DNA of 64,000 nucleotides from Mytilus californianus. Lineage: Eukaryota; Mollusca; Bivalvia; Mytilida; Mytilidae. A program made the translations under genes and the position numbers. The notes below the pieces were generated by a model. It searched no databases, was not told the origin of the DNA, and saw only the letters and a program-made list of their open reading frames with translations. The stretch spans positions 72,129,839-72,193,838 of the forward strand of contig NW_026262734.1 in the NCBI RefSeq assembly GCF_021869535.1. The letters are read 5' to 3'. Each line of letters starts with the position of its first letter. The first letter of the stretch is position 1. This document shows positions 34,488 through 46,034 of the stretch, piece by piece.

Positions 34488-35660
34488 AAGAGTGCACACG
34501 CTGAAATGTCTGGCCTGCTTTATTGACCATTGATTTTATTCTGATAGTCCTAAATATAAAGCTTTACTACAAGTATCACACAAACTTAACATGATCCTAG
34601 AAAATGAGGTCAAGGTCAGATAAACCAAGCCAGAAATACATGTACACCTTAAATTCATTCCATACACCAAATATAGTTGACCTATTGCTTATAGTATACA
34701 AGAAACAGACCAAACCATGAAAACTTTATATTGAGCAAAGAACCATGAAAATGAGGTCAAGGTCAGATGAGCCCTGCCAGTCAGACATGTACACCTTACA
34801 ATCATTACATGCTTTTAATATAGTTGACCTATTGCATAAAGTATCTAAGAAACAAACTTAACCAGGAAAACTTAACATTGACCAATGAACCATGAAAATG
34901 AGGTCAAGGTCAGATGATAACTGCCAGACAGACATATACACCTTACAATCATTCCATACACCAAATATAGTTGAGCTATTGCTCATAGTTAAGAAAAACA
35001 GACCAAAACACAAAAAACTTAACATTGAGCCATGAACTGTAAATATGAGGTCAAGGTCAAGTAAAACCCGCCAGACTGACATGTACATCGTAAAATATTT
35101 TCATACACCAAATATAGTTGACCTATTGCATACAGTATTAGAAAAACAGACCAAAACACAAAAACTTAACTTTAACCACTGAACCATGAAAATGAGGTCA
35201 AGGTCAGATGACACCAGCCAGTTGGACATGTACACTTTACAATCATTCCATACACCAAATATAGTAGACCTATTGCTTATAGTATCTGAGATATGGACTT
35301 GACCACGAAAACTTAACCTTGTTTCCTGATCCATGAAATGAGGACGAGGTCAAGTGAAAACTGTCTGACAGGCATGAGGACCTTGCAAGGTACGCACATA
35401 CCAAATATAGTTATCCTATTACACTTAGAGAGAAATTAAGAAAACTAAAAATCCAAATTTTTTTTTCAAGTAGTCACTGAACCATGAAAATGAGGTCAAG
35501 GACAATGGACATATGACAGACGGAAACTTCATAACATAAGGCATCTATATACAAAGTATGAAGGATCCAAGTCTTCTACCTTCTGAAATATTAAGCTTTT
35601 AAGATGTTTAATAACGCCGCCGTGGCCACCGCCGGATCACTATCCCTATGTCTCGCTTTC
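34488..35660 (+). repeat. GAGGTCAAGG-family repeat, fullest copy
   Basis: The head ACAAGAGTGCACACGCTGAA also starts the copy at 52,848. Six or so units of about 147 bp follow (34,592, 34,742, 34,889, 35,036 and 35,183 as anchor points), each with ATGAGGTCAAGGTCAG, ACACCTTACAATCATTCC and CAAATATAGTTGACCTATTG. The tail is CTATATACAAAGTATGAAGG, CTTCTACCTTCTGAAATATT and CGCCGGATCACTATCCCTAT, and it ends near CTCGACAAAA. Three loci in this window share it. Minus-strand frames of about 76 codons reflect the 147-bp (49-codon) period. Confidence 0.75.
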
Positions 35661-35667
35661 TCGACAA

Positions 35668-36150
35668 AAACTGAGATATTCATATTATTTCGCTTAAATA
35701 CTTATTAATGATTATTTTGACTGTGTTGATTAGTTTATCTGATTTAACCAATACATTTTATATGTTTATGTGTTTGAATCTTTCATATGCACCTTTTATT
35801 CTCAAATCATTCGTTTTGACCATTCATACAAAATCATCTATACAATACATTCATATCAGTGCATTAGTAGGAATGTGAGATATTAATTAGTGAAAACTGA
35901 CCTTATTTGATAAAATCAAAGATGTCCACCAAATATGAATACAAATCATATCAAGAAACAGCACAGCACCATTCAGTTCCAAATATAAGCAAATTCTAAC
36001 CAAACAAATGAATTTCCCTCCAGAAAAGACATATGACTTAATAAACCAAGTAAACAAATGCCCAATCTATCAAAACTCACCGAGCCATGAAGAAGTCTTA
36101 CACTAATTATTACCACTGATTCATGACTGAAAACTACTCAATAAGTACTT
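35668..36150 (+). repeat. Second copy of the 4,322-4,890 repeat
   Basis: Aligns with 4,322-4,890 over its whole length. It starts exactly where the preceding GAGGTCAAGG repeat ends (CTCGACAAAAA), so the two families abut here. Confidence 0.65.
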
Positions 36151-36367
36151 AGAATTAAAAATATCAACTCATCAGGTTCTCATTACTTAAAGCCAACTTT
36201 AAAGCATTCAAAGACAAAAATCAATGTAAGATACCCAATTGCGCATGCGTAGATACAACATAAGTCAAATGGGTTTCCAAAACTTCTATATGGTAAAACA
36301 TTAAGGAATATAATAAAACAGTGAAGTAATAAATTTAATTAACTCTGCTAGTTCATCATGTTTATAG

Positions 36368-36671
36368 TGTGGCAGACAGTATTATTATGTAATTGTTATT
36401 TCCCTATATTTAATGATTTACATGATGCTTATTCAGTACATATTTGTTAAAATGAATAGCTATTGCTATTTTGAATTCATTGGTTAAAGACATTTATTTA
36501 TATTCTAAAGTTAAGTATTTGCATTGTCGACAAACATTTATTACCTTCTTCGGAAAACTTATATATTTTTTATAACTGGTTTGAAATTATTATGTAGAAT
36601 TGTCTGAGGACTGACGTTCAGTCCAACCTAGGAAAGCCGTGCTTTCCAATCACCCTTTAAGGTTAGTGCAT
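36368..36671 (+). repeat. 5' LTR, part 1
   Basis: Matches 52,105-52,419 with a few substitutions and a gap of about 17 bp (the 3' LTR has extra AAATTTCATATTTCTTT). It ends at GTTAGTGCAT, where the first insertion begins. Confidence 0.9.
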
Positions 36672-36706
36672 CTATGAGGCGCCGTTTTACTTTTATTCCT
36701 TTTTTT

Positions 36707-37003
36707 CTCATATCAAAAAATATTTCTTGATATCAGGTATTCAATTTTTTGATATAAAAAATTCCCTTTTTTGATATCAAGAATTCGATTTCTTGATATC
36801 AGAAAATAATCTTTATTTCTTGATATCAGAAATTCGATTTTTTGATATCAAGAAATCCATTTTTTGATATAAAAAAATAGATTTTCTGATATCAAATAAT
36901 ACTATCGATTTTTTGATATCAAGAAATACATTTTCTGATATCAAAAAATATCAAAAATTCGAAATCCTGATATCAAAAAATGATTTTTTGATATAAGAAA
37001 ATA
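36707..37003. repeat. GATATC-rich array, left
   Basis: About 15 occurrences of TTGATATCAAAAA/TCTGATATCAGAAA-like palindromes at roughly 19-22 bp spacing, separated by A/T-only linkers such as TTCGATTT. Since each unit is its own reverse complement, the array can pair with itself and with the right array in either orientation. Confidence 0.8.
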
Positions 37004-37370
37004 AGAAAAATATGAATGATTGCTCCCTGTGTGTCAATAAAAGCATCCGAGCTCACCTATGAGTCCTAACATTAGGTCTGGTGTTTCGGTCGTGTTTAAG
37101 GAAAGAATATCTCAGAGTTCGGCTTCATCAGTCATAAGAAGTTTTGTGTGTTTGTGTTTCACATATTAATTATTTTAAGGTTTATAGTCAACAATTGTAA
37201 GTTCCCGCTTCTTTTATAAGCAATTATTGGTTTCCTCTGAAAAAGATTTGTGCATCCAGGTTTTTGTGAAATTAAGCCCCAGTGTTTTGGTAATCTTGTT
37301 TTTAATCTTTTTCCATTTGTTTATGTTGCGAATTTAGTAAGTTAGTTAGTTCTGTTTAGTATAAAAATAA

Positions 37371-37740
37371 GGAGATGTGGTATGATTGCCAATGAGACAA
37401 CTAGCCACCAAAGTTCAAATGAAGTTGATGTAAGAAATTATAGGCAACAGTACGGCCTTCAACAATGAGAAAACCCCATACCGAATAGTTGGCTATAGAA
37501 GGCCCCGACATGAAAAATATGAAACAATTCAATTTAGAAAGATAACGGCCTAATTTATAACAAAACAATTTACGAAAAACAACTATGACAGACATGAACC
37601 AACGACAATTACTGAAATACAGGCTCCTGACTTGGGACAGATACATACAAAATGTGGCGGGATTAAACGTATTTGAGCGCTCAACCCTCCCCTAACCTGG
37701 GACACTGGTGTTATAAAAATCAGTTGAAAAGGGCTTTACT
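37371..37740 (+). repeat. Abundant dispersed repeat, best copy
   Basis: Head AAGGAGATGTGGTATGATTG, then GCCAATGAGACAACTAGCCA, GGCCTTCAACAATGAG, GGCTCCTGACTTGGGACAG and CCTCCCCTAACCTGGGACA. Diverged or partial copies are seen at 5,898-6,200, 12,345-12,475 (antisense), 3,430 (antisense) and 45,775. Non-coding. It inserted within insertion 1. Confidence 0.6.
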
Positions 37741-37889
37741 CATCAGATCGATACAAAGAATAAAAACAGCTAACAAAAACACAGATCGGACGTGGCAGGG
37801 TAACAACAACAAAAAATAACACAAAGTACAGATGTGAGAGTACTCTCAGTTACTGACAGCTAGTCCAAAGCCAATAATAACAAATAAAA

Positions 37890-38340
37890 AAAATTGCATG
37901 TCTTGTATTTTCAAATACTTCGTCTATTTCGTCTTTTTACGAGACGATTTTTGAAAGACTGCTAGTATTTCTTATATACCACGCCTTGCATAAATTCTTT
38001 AAATACATTTATCTTATATGATCGAGCTTTTTCTGTAAAGTATTGAAAAGTTTCAGCAGGTTTGATGTACGTTTTCATTTCTAAAATACCTTCATTTTGG
38101 AAGCGTTTGTCTTTGTATTAAAACGACTGCCAAGAAAGTTGCACTTTATTTTGAGAAAATTGGTATGTAAAATTTAGGTGGGTATGCATTGTATTAGATA
38201 TATATAAGGCGAAAAGATCGTGTATTATGTCAGTTGAACCTGAATTTATCATCCAGCCATCGTATCTAAATCTTGAACACATCAGTATTTTGTTTCGATG
38301 TGTCAAGCTTTGTAAAACATTTTCCAGTATTTAGTAAATT
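37890..38340 (-). pseudogene. Penelope-like reverse transcriptase relic
   Basis: The minus strand reads CSRFRYDGWMINSG, DIIHDLFALYI and HTHLNFTYQFSQNKVQ. After frame changes it gives CNFLGSRFNTK, then GILEMKTYIKPAETFQYFTE and NVFKEFMQGVVYK. Penelope-like RTs have an R-x-R-D-D-G motif followed by a TY.KPTETFQYLHR block and FKGFI.GE. Here the first catalytic Asp is replaced (RYDG instead of RDDG), and there are at least two frameshifts, so the copy is dead. Neither the GIY-YIG endonuclease nor element ends are visible. Assignment to Penelope-like elements rests on motif recognition. Confidence 0.6.
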
Positions 38341-38778
38341 CTAAGGTCGACTAATTCCGCCGATTGGGATTGTTCGACGCAAAAGTAAATAGGTAATATT
38401 TTAGAACAATTTCAAAAATCTTCAATATATTGTCTTTTAGTGCATGGGACTCGAATTACGTTATTAGTTGGATCGAGTTAAACTGAAGATAAGTGTACAT
38501 GTTTTTTGCTTCAAATATTGTTATTAAATAGCAGTTTTCTGGAGACTTTGAATCTAAATCATGTTTATAAAACTTGAAGTGTATAAGCATTTGGGGCCCT
38601 ATGTCATCAATATAATGACCAATATCATGTTGCGATACTCCACATTTTAAAACAATTGGTCTACCGGGAACATTATTTCAGATATTTCCTGATGTTTGGG
38701 CTCATGGGTGAGTTTAGATGCTTTTATTGACACACAGGGAGCCATCATTCATTTATTTAAATCTTGAACACATCAGTA

Positions 38779-39045
38779 TTTTCTGATATCAAAAATTTAA
38801 TTTTTTGATATCAAAAATTAATTTTTTGATATAAGGAAATCGATTTTTTGATATCAGAAATTCGAATTTTTGATATCACAAAATCAGTTTTTGATATCAG
38901 GAAATCTATTTCTTGATATAAAAAATAAAGAATATTTTCTGATATCAAAAATTCAAATTTCTGATATCAAAAAATCGATTTCCTGATATAAAAAAATGAA
39001 TTTTTGATATCAAAAAATTGTAATTTTGATATCAGAAAATATTTT
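38779..39045. repeat. GATATC-rich array, right
   Basis: Same type as the left array, about 13 palindromic units (TTTTGATATCAAAAATT, TTCTGATATCAAAAATTC and variants). It begins right after a 25-bp phrase (TAAATCTTGAACACATCAGT...) that also occurs at 38,267-38,291 inside the RT relic, so the junction was made by a duplication or a second rearrangement. Confidence 0.8.
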
Positions 39046-39052
39046 TTATTTT

Positions 39053-39130
39053 TATTGAAGTCATTGAATGCTCCGTTTCTCTACTTTTGGGTTACATAGT
39101 AGAAGTTGTATTTGTTGATTAAATTATATT
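39053..39130 (+). repeat. 5' LTR, part 2
   Basis: TATTGAAGTCATTGAATGCT to GATTAAATTATATT matches the 3' LTR between about 52,451 and 52,529. It is bounded by insertion 1 on the left and insertion 2 on the right. Confidence 0.85.
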
Positions 39131-40468
39131 TTGGTAATTAACGTCTCCGAGGAGACGTTATTAAGAATTGAACGATGGACATTCTGCGGGCTGAATGCTT
39201 CTTACTCCTGATTGGAAGATATTACTGAGACGTTAATAATAAAAGTTCGTTGATTGGTTGGGACAATCCAAACCTAGTAAATGTCTTTCAATCCCGTAGA
39301 GTATCGGATTTGTACTCTCTATTTTAGCAATTAGATTTTGCCTGGTCACCAATCATGCATATCGGTACACAGGTAACATTTATCTATAATTATCGCACCG
39401 CCGGTAAATTATCACGTTGTGATTGGTTTAACGCCGTCACGTGGTGACCCCCTATGGATCCGTAGGGTGTTAGTAAATTTCATAGGGGGTTCATGACGTC
39501 ACGTCTACTGTTAATAGTGACGTCATCTATTAATGTTGTTGTGTTTAATTGTTTATTTCTCAACCTTGTCTTATATCACCTAAATTTCTCGGCCTCATCA
39601 AATATCATGAAGCTTAAATAAGACATATTCTACCTCTCAATACAAATGATAAGTATGATAAATGCACTCCCCGATCTTTAGGACAGGATTTGGGTTGGGT
39701 TGAACGTTGTCTAGCTCATAGCAGATGATGAAGAACAGAAGATCCAAAAATATCCAAAGGGGAATATAAGAGGAATAAAAATAACTTCTCTCAGACGATG
39801 AAAGCAATTATACATGTATACTATCATATTTCAGCAGTGCTTAATTTCTATGAATGATTTGAAAGGAGATATGAAGTATACTTAATTAATTTAGACAGCA
39901 ACCCAATTAAACAACAAACAAAACAACTTAATTCTAAAAATTAACCTACGGTCTTCTACAATGGACATGTCGTTACAATATTTTAAGTTTTTAATCCTCC
40001 CAAATCAAGCTATGATATATAGAATAGTTGTGAATACATGTAAAAAAATTATCTTAATAGCAAAAAAATGAATATTTCTTAAAACAATGAGCAGGGTCAA
40101 GAACAAACTTCTAGTAATTGTTTTGATGTTTATTGAACATTTATACTATATATACATATGCTATATGAGAAAAAGAGAAATAAAAAGAAAATTATAAATT
40201 TCAAATACGAAAATGCTGTTGTCATTTTAAAAGAACCGTCTCTCACAAAATATTATGTCAATCCGGTATGTTAAGCTTTGAAGGATTAGTACGATAAGGG
40301 CCTTATTTAACACCCAACTTAAATGATATACTGCTTCATAACGTGTTTGGTAAAATTTGTTGATTGATTTGCAAGGCTATTCTGAATGAATTAATCTACA
40401 AAGCGAGAACACTTTCCACTTTCATCAGCTAAGAGACGGCTAGCTTTTTTAGAAAAGCTATTACTTGT
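39131..40468. mobile_element. Insertion 2 in the 5' LTR, about 1.3 kb, non-coding
   Basis: Defined by comparison with the 3' LTR: the LTR breaks after AAATTATATT and resumes at GTTTTCACTGTTTTTGG. Inside are a short hairpin ACGTCTCC/GGAGACGT near 39,141 and a block GCCGTCACGTGGTGACC...ATGACGTCACG at 39,433-39,505. No open frame. The ends do not form clear inverted repeats. Confidence 0.6.
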
Positions 40469-40613
40469 TTTCACTGTTTTTGGTTTTCATTTACATAGAT
40501 TTTTATATAGCGCTTTTACATTTGGCATCCATCGTCTCCGTTTAATCAGTTCACAAACTAGAACAAGCTGTGGTCCGCATCCCCGAATCTCCAGCAGAAT
40601 TGCTCCTGCTACA
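40469..40613 (+). repeat. 5' LTR, part 3
   Basis: GTTTTCACTG to CTCCTGCTACA matches 52,530-52,677 with two or three differences (TTTTTATATAG vs TATTTATATAG, ATCCATCG vs ATTCATCG). Ends in CA as expected. Confidence 0.9.
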
Positions 40614-40616
40614 TTT

Positions 40617-40636
40617 TGGTCCCGCGAGGCGGAGGT
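40617..40636 (+). promoter_or_regulatory. Putative primer-binding site
   Basis: Three T's after the LTR end comes TGGTCCCGCGAGGCGGAGG. A site starting TGG (pairing with the CCA of a tRNA 3' end) is expected here. I cannot name the tRNA without a search. Confidence 0.4.
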
Positions 40637-40702
40637 AGAATTTTAAAGCAACTTTTCTGGTTTGTGACTGAACTAAATTATTTTGGGGAAAATTCATAAG
40701 AA

Positions 40703-40786
40703 ATGGAGCAGACATTTGAGTCAGTGCTTGGTGTAATTAGACATGACAGTCCTAAGCAGACCAGTTTTGAAGAGTTGGGCGGATAG
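40703..40786 (+). pseudogene. Gag N-terminal fragment
   Basis: MEQTFESVLGVIRHDSPK...EELGG then TAG. Twenty-seven codons starting about 90 bp after the LTR, as expected for gag. The frame is lost for about 60 bp before similar protein resumes at 40,846. Confidence 0.45.
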
Positions 40787-40845
40787 TTGCTACAGGGGTA
40801 TTTTATTTTCATCGTTTGGTTCATTTTGTAAATGTATATTCATTT

Positions 40846-41645
40846 ATGATTAGGTTTGAAGAAAAACCTTGTTTGTTTGACGGTGTCAGCATTAATATTA
40901 CAGATTATTTTGTTCATTTTGAGACCGTTTCTCTTTGGAATAAATGGCATGTCAGTTAATAATGAATTTGAGAGGTCATGCTCAAACTATTTTACGTTTC
41001 GTAAAAAGGTCACAGTTGTATGATTATTACTGCTGGAAAAATTTACTCATTCAAAGGTTCAATCCTAAGGAGCGGGTGGCATATTTTAAATTTCAACTAC
41101 GAGTTTGTAGTTTGAAGGAAAATGAAACAATTTCTGAATTTGGTCAGCGTTTTAAGATACTAGCTCATAGGGCTTATCCTGATAATTTTTCAGATTTAGA
41201 TGTGTATTTTACTGACTTATTTACATCATGTTTGAATATTGAGATGGCTAAATTTGTCACGTTCAAGCACCCTCGTAGTTTAGATGAGGCTTTATCACTA
41301 GCTATGGAATATGAAGCTGTTCATTTTTCTGGTGTTCCTGAGACTATTGATGAGTCAGAAAGTTCAGTTTGTTGTAATGCTGTTCATAACAGTTTTGAAA
41401 TTTTAATTAATATATTGATGAGGCGATTGAAATCACGTAGGAAACATAAACCTAAGAAATGTTTTAGATGTCATCAGTCTGGTCATGTCAGGTCAAAGTG
41501 TCCAAATATGTCTATCAAAGTTCACTCTATAGTTGAAAAGTCTGCAGACAATCAGATTGAATTTTCAAAACTAGATGGTATCTTAATGAATGAATTGGAA
41601 CACCGATATTGTACTAGTAGTTCGGATGTTGTTACCTTTGTTTGA
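40846..41645 (+). pseudogene. Gag capsid and nucleocapsid (Ty3/gypsy type), frameshifted
   Basis: The first segment (40,846-40,942) reads MIRFEEKPCLFDGVSINITD and HFETVSLWNKW. After a one-base shift the frame continues to 41,645 with ACQLIMNLRGHAQTILRF, LIQRFNPKERVAYFKFQLR, KENETISEFGQRFKILAHRA and EALSLAMEYEAVHFSG. These are the retrotransposon-gag capsid helices (the W-x-x-L...RF pattern). A zinc knuckle CFRCHQSGHVRSKC (CX2CX4HX4C) follows for RNA binding. The protein would build virus-like particles and package element RNA. The stop at 41,643 is followed by no pol frame. 233 codons are open in the longest segment. Confidence 0.8.
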
Positions 41646-42491
41646 TTTAATGTTTGTTTTTACATTGTGTTGTATATATACAGTTTTAAATTAGGTTTAT
41701 TTCAATGTACTCAGAGATGTTACACTTTTCAGTTTTGGCTGTTTGGTTTTCGTTTTCCAAGGGAGGGATGCCGTGCATCTCATCTTGTTATATTTTTCAT
41801 TTTTATTACTGGCTTGAATTATGGCTGATCTTCTGTGTAGTTTGAAGTGTAAACCGTTAGCTAGTTTTAGTAGGAATTGGTTTGTTTTATGAGTTGTTGC
41901 TCATTTGTCTGGATTGTAATCTCTAGCTAAATATTTAGTATTTAGAGAGTTTATGGAAATCCGACTTCTTGACTTTTGTCATGGCAGAAACCAATAGAGT
42001 TAAAGTTAAGCTTCAAGTTAGGAACACTTCTAGCTCATACAGATGCATCGATCCATTATTTAGTACCTTGCGCAAAATTTGGGCATCGTCCATTCTATTT
42101 TTAGAATCTTGCAAAAAAAAACTGGGCATCGTCCAACTTTATTTTGAGAACCTTGCATATAGATGGACCCGATCCATCTCCGGTGGTACACCATTTGTGC
42201 TACCGTTATCAACAACGCTGGAATGCAGTAATAGGACCCGGCGGTACACATCAAATGTGCCACTGTGAGATCAACATTGGTGGACATTGCCTGGTACAAC
42301 TTTTCATGGATTTCTACATTAGCTTTGCCGTTACCTTAGATGCAATTCCACTGAATCAGAAGACCTCTTACCAAGAAGACTTAAAGTCGCGTCCGTTAAC
42401 CTTTGAACCAAATTCTGATGTGTGTTTGTGTATGTATTATACAGTGACATTTATCTAAAAGTGATATTTTTATCTGTGTTTGAAAGACATT
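41646..42491 (+). other. Retrotransposon interior without pol
   Basis: No RT, RNase H, integrase or protease motif on either strand. A short tandem motif, ACCTTGCGCAAAATTTGGGC and ACTGGGCATCGTCC, recurs near 42,065-42,135. Overlapping frames of 80-104 codons between 41,969 and 42,458 show no domain. Confidence 0.5.
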
Positions 42492-42500
42492 CAATCTGAT
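42492..42500 (+). repeat. 9-bp target-site duplication, left
   Basis: CAATCTGAT immediately before the element's first base. An identical copy follows the last base at 51,831-51,839. Confidence 0.9.
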
Positions 42501-42545
42501 ACGGATGTCAAGTTGGTTCAATATTCAACATTCAACAATCAACAT

Positions 42546-42597
<52 letters not shown>

Positions 42598-42619
42598 GGT
42601 TGTTTCATTCATTTTCAAC

Positions 42620-44045
42620 ATTCAACATTCGATTTCAACATTCAACATTCCAATTTTTTTTTTATTAAACTTTTTTTTCAATTTATTTTCAATTTTTTTT
42701 TTTTTTTCAACTTTCTATTTTCAACATTCAACATTCGAGTTCAACATTCAACATTCAAAATTTTTTTTTGTTAAACTTTTTTTTCAACTTTCGATTTTCA
42801 ACATGAAACATTCGTTTTCAACATTCAACTTTCGTTTTCAACATTCGATTTTCAACTTTCAACATTCGTTTTCATCATTCAACATTCGTTTTCAACATTC
42901 AACATTCGTTTTCAACATTCGATATAACATTCAACATTCTTTTTCAACATTTAACATTCGTTTTCAACATTCGATTTTCAACTTTCAACATTCGTTTTCA
43001 ACATTCAACATTCGTTTTCAACATTCAACATTCGTTTTCAACATTCGATTTTTAAATTTCAACATTCGTTTTCAACATTCAACATTCGTTTTCAATATTC
43101 AACATTCGTTTTCAATATTCGATTTTCAACTTTCAACATTCGTTTTCAACATTCAACATTCGTTTTCCACATCAAACATTCATTCTTTTTCAACATTTAA
43201 CATTCGTTTTCAACATTCAATTTTCAATTTTCAACATTCGTTTTCAACATTCAACATTCGTTTTCAACATTCAACATTCGTTTTCAACATTCGATTTGTA
43301 ACTTTCAACATTCGTTTTCAACATTCGTTTTCAACATTCAACATTTGTTTTCAACATTCAACATTCGTTTTCAACATTAAACATTCGTTTTCAACATTCA
43401 ACATTCGTTTTCAACATTCGATTTTCAACTTTCAACATTCGTTTTCATTATTCGACATTCGTTTTCAACATTCGTTTTCAACATTCAACATTCGATTTCA
43501 ACATTCGATTTTAAACATTCAACATTCTTTTTCAACATTCAACATTCGTTTTCAACATCCGATTTTCAACTTTCAAAATTCGTTTTCAACATTCAACATT
43601 CGTTTTCAACATTCAACATTCGTTTTCAACATTCAACATTCGTTTTCAATATTCGATTTTCAACTTTCAACATTCAACATTCGTTTTCAACATTCGATTT
43701 TCAACTTTCAACATTCGTTTTCAACATTCAACATTCGTTTTCAACATTCGATTTTCAACATTCAACATTCGTTTTAAACATTCAACATTCGATTTTCAAC
43801 TTTCAACATTCGTTTTCAACATTCAACATTCGTTTTCAACATTCGATTTTCAACTTTCAACATTCGTTTTCAACATTCAACACTCGTTTTCAACATTCAA
43901 CATTCAATTTCAACATTCGATTTTCAACATTCAACATTCGTTTTCAACTTTCGATTTTCAACTTTCAACATTCGTTTTCAACATTCAACATTCGTTTTCA
44001 AAATTGGTTTTCAACATTCAAAATTCGTTTTCAACATTCGATTAG
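42620..44045 (+). repeat. Left arm minisatellite (TTCAACATTCG type)
   Basis: Irregular alternation of a 20-bp unit, TTTTCAACATTCAACATTCG, with units containing TTTTCAACATTCGATTTTCA and ACTTTCAACATTCG. Few stops fall in one frame, so a 400-codon frame (42,575-43,777) reads as repeats of FSTFNIRFQHS. Its composition is fixed by the DNA unit (20 bp gives a 20-residue cycle), and it has no start context or domain, so I treat it as non-coding. Confidence 0.9.
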
Positions 44046-46034
44046 AAATAGTTTGTTTTTTTATTCTGTCTTGTTCTGTTGCATCATCAGCATATTGGTA
44101 AACTGGAATACTTTTGAATAGTGGATTCTGATTCGCAGCATAATCAGTGTTTCTATGATGTTGGCAGTGTTTTGTCATACGTTTCTAATATACATGATAT
44201 ATATGAAATGTCAAAATGTCATTGATGTCTATACAGAAGAAACAAGTAAATACCTGATGACAATTTGTTAGTTCCTGGCAACTTATGCCATTCATTATAC
44301 TATGAATACATAGTTCGTCACTTCAAACCAATGTCCGTGAATTCTGTGTATTCAGATTAACCACGATTTTAAATTTAAACGAAGTGAAAATTTTCAATGA
44401 GTTTTTATATAGACCTTTGAAAAAACAACGAAATTTTCTATAAAACCAGGTTTAATCCACTATTATCTACATAAGAAAAAGTCTGTACCAATTCAAATAT
44501 GACAGTTGTTATCCATTCGTTTGATGTGTTTGAGATTTTGATTTTCAATTTGCCATTTGCTTAGAGACTTTTCGTTTTGGATTTTGGTATTTTTGTTATG
44601 TTAATTTTTATTTATACACAAAAAAGTAATATTTCCTTTAACCACAAAAAGTGGTACACACGAAAATAATTAATCCACAGTATATGACAATATAGTATTT
44701 TGGTCATTTAGATTTCACTTCTATAAAATTCCGATTTACGCCATAGATGTTCTGACAAGGGAACGTACTTAAGACAAATATGAAAAAAAAATTAAATGTA
44801 GTTATAAAACTACATTTCTATTTTACAATTAAACTAATTAAAAAGAAAGTATGGAAAAACAGATTAAACTTTATTTCCGTGTTATTTTTTTCTGTTATAT
44901 TGGCAATACTGTTCCATGTCCCTTTTCTTACCATGTGCGTTTTTCACAACTAGTGTGATAACAACTTTTTTTGCGTCTTGAAGTTAACCAAGTCGGTGTT
45001 GTGGAAAAAGTATCCAGTCCTGTATTTCAAGAATACTAGCTGTTAGAATAATTTAGAAATGAATTTGGCAATGTATATAAGATTCTGCGAACCATGTGAT
45101 CTTTATTGCTTTGGAACTGTGCTACTTGCATATCACGGTCTTGGTTTGTTTAACTCTGAAATATGTATCTATCTATGTTATAAGTCGTGATAAGTTTACA
45201 CTTAACATGTATATGTGAGTAATCATCTTCGTCGCCTAGCTTTTCAATTTTTCACATTTACTACTTTTTGATGTTTTCAATATCCTTAACGATGTCCTTT
45301 GATCTTCATTATATAAAGTTCATACATTTCCAACTTTAACATATTAAGTTATGATAAGTGGTATGCTATTATATTGTATGAATGCCATTTTTTGCTAAAT
45401 TATTGTTGTCGTTAAAACGATTGATTGTAAACTTAAAAACATCTGTTAGTGTGTCTACTTTCATTAGATAGTTGTTTTGTGCCTTATACAAATCAAATGA
45501 ATCCATACAAGATCATTATACTTAATCGATTTCAGATGTTGTCAGTATCCCATGTAAAGGGTGAGTTGCGGCCTCGCTAAGAAGGACACACAACAATAAT
45601 GTTATTTTGAATTATTCTTTAATATAGAAATGACGAGTAAGTCAATAAAAGAAATTAAATACCCATGAAACGTACCCTATTCTATTCAGTTTTCTGAAAA
45701 ATATACTGCAGTTTAAGGCCCAACACAGTTTAAAAACAAATACTTGCTAACATCCGTGTTACTGGTAGCGTGTCAATAGTTGTCTCATTAACAGTAATAC
45801 CATATCTTATTTTTTCTCTTTATATTGTTGAACTCTTTTATTTTATTGGTCGGTCATAGAACAAATACATATTCGAGGGCAATTTTATATATAAATGCAT
45901 ATTTCCTATGGATATTCACTTGGAAAATGTTTAAGACAATTTTCATCTTTAGCTTGCTGCTCTTATCATAACCTTTAATTTAGAAATCATTATAATACTT
46001 CATCATGTTAAGCAGGTCACACATTTCGTTTCAG
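44046..46034. other. Foldback core, left part
   Basis: AT-rich. An antisense fragment of the abundant 37,371 repeat family is recognisable near 45,770-45,815 (TGTCTCATTAACAGTAATAC). No domain-bearing frame. Any upstream exons of the Ulp1-like gene, including its catalytic His and Asp, were not found here. Confidence 0.45.

Larger units (their letters stand above)
36672..39052. mobile_element. Insertion 1 in the 5' LTR: GATATC-armed foldback-like element
   Basis: Two arrays rich in the palindrome GATATC (36,707-37,003 and 38,779-39,045) flank an interior with inverted 60-bp sequences at 37,012-37,070 and 38,697-38,757. The shared word is GCTCCCTGTGTGTCAATAAA, reverse-complemented on the right. 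The interior holds an independent dispersed repeat (37,371-37,740) and a Penelope-like RT relic (37,890-38,340, minus). About 24 bp of LTR sequence is missing at the site, so target duplications cannot be read. Element class unresolved. Confidence 0.6.

Noticed and set aside
40617..40636. Naming the tRNA that would prime the LTR element
   Set aside because: The TGG start fits, but I could not match the remaining bases to a specific tRNA 3' end without a search.
42575..43777. 400-codon plus-strand open frame rich in FNIRFQHS-type repeats
   Set aside because: It lies wholly in the left arm minisatellite. The peptide is dictated by a stop-poor 20-bp DNA unit, with no domain or start context, and the same peptide appears on the opposite strand of the right arm.
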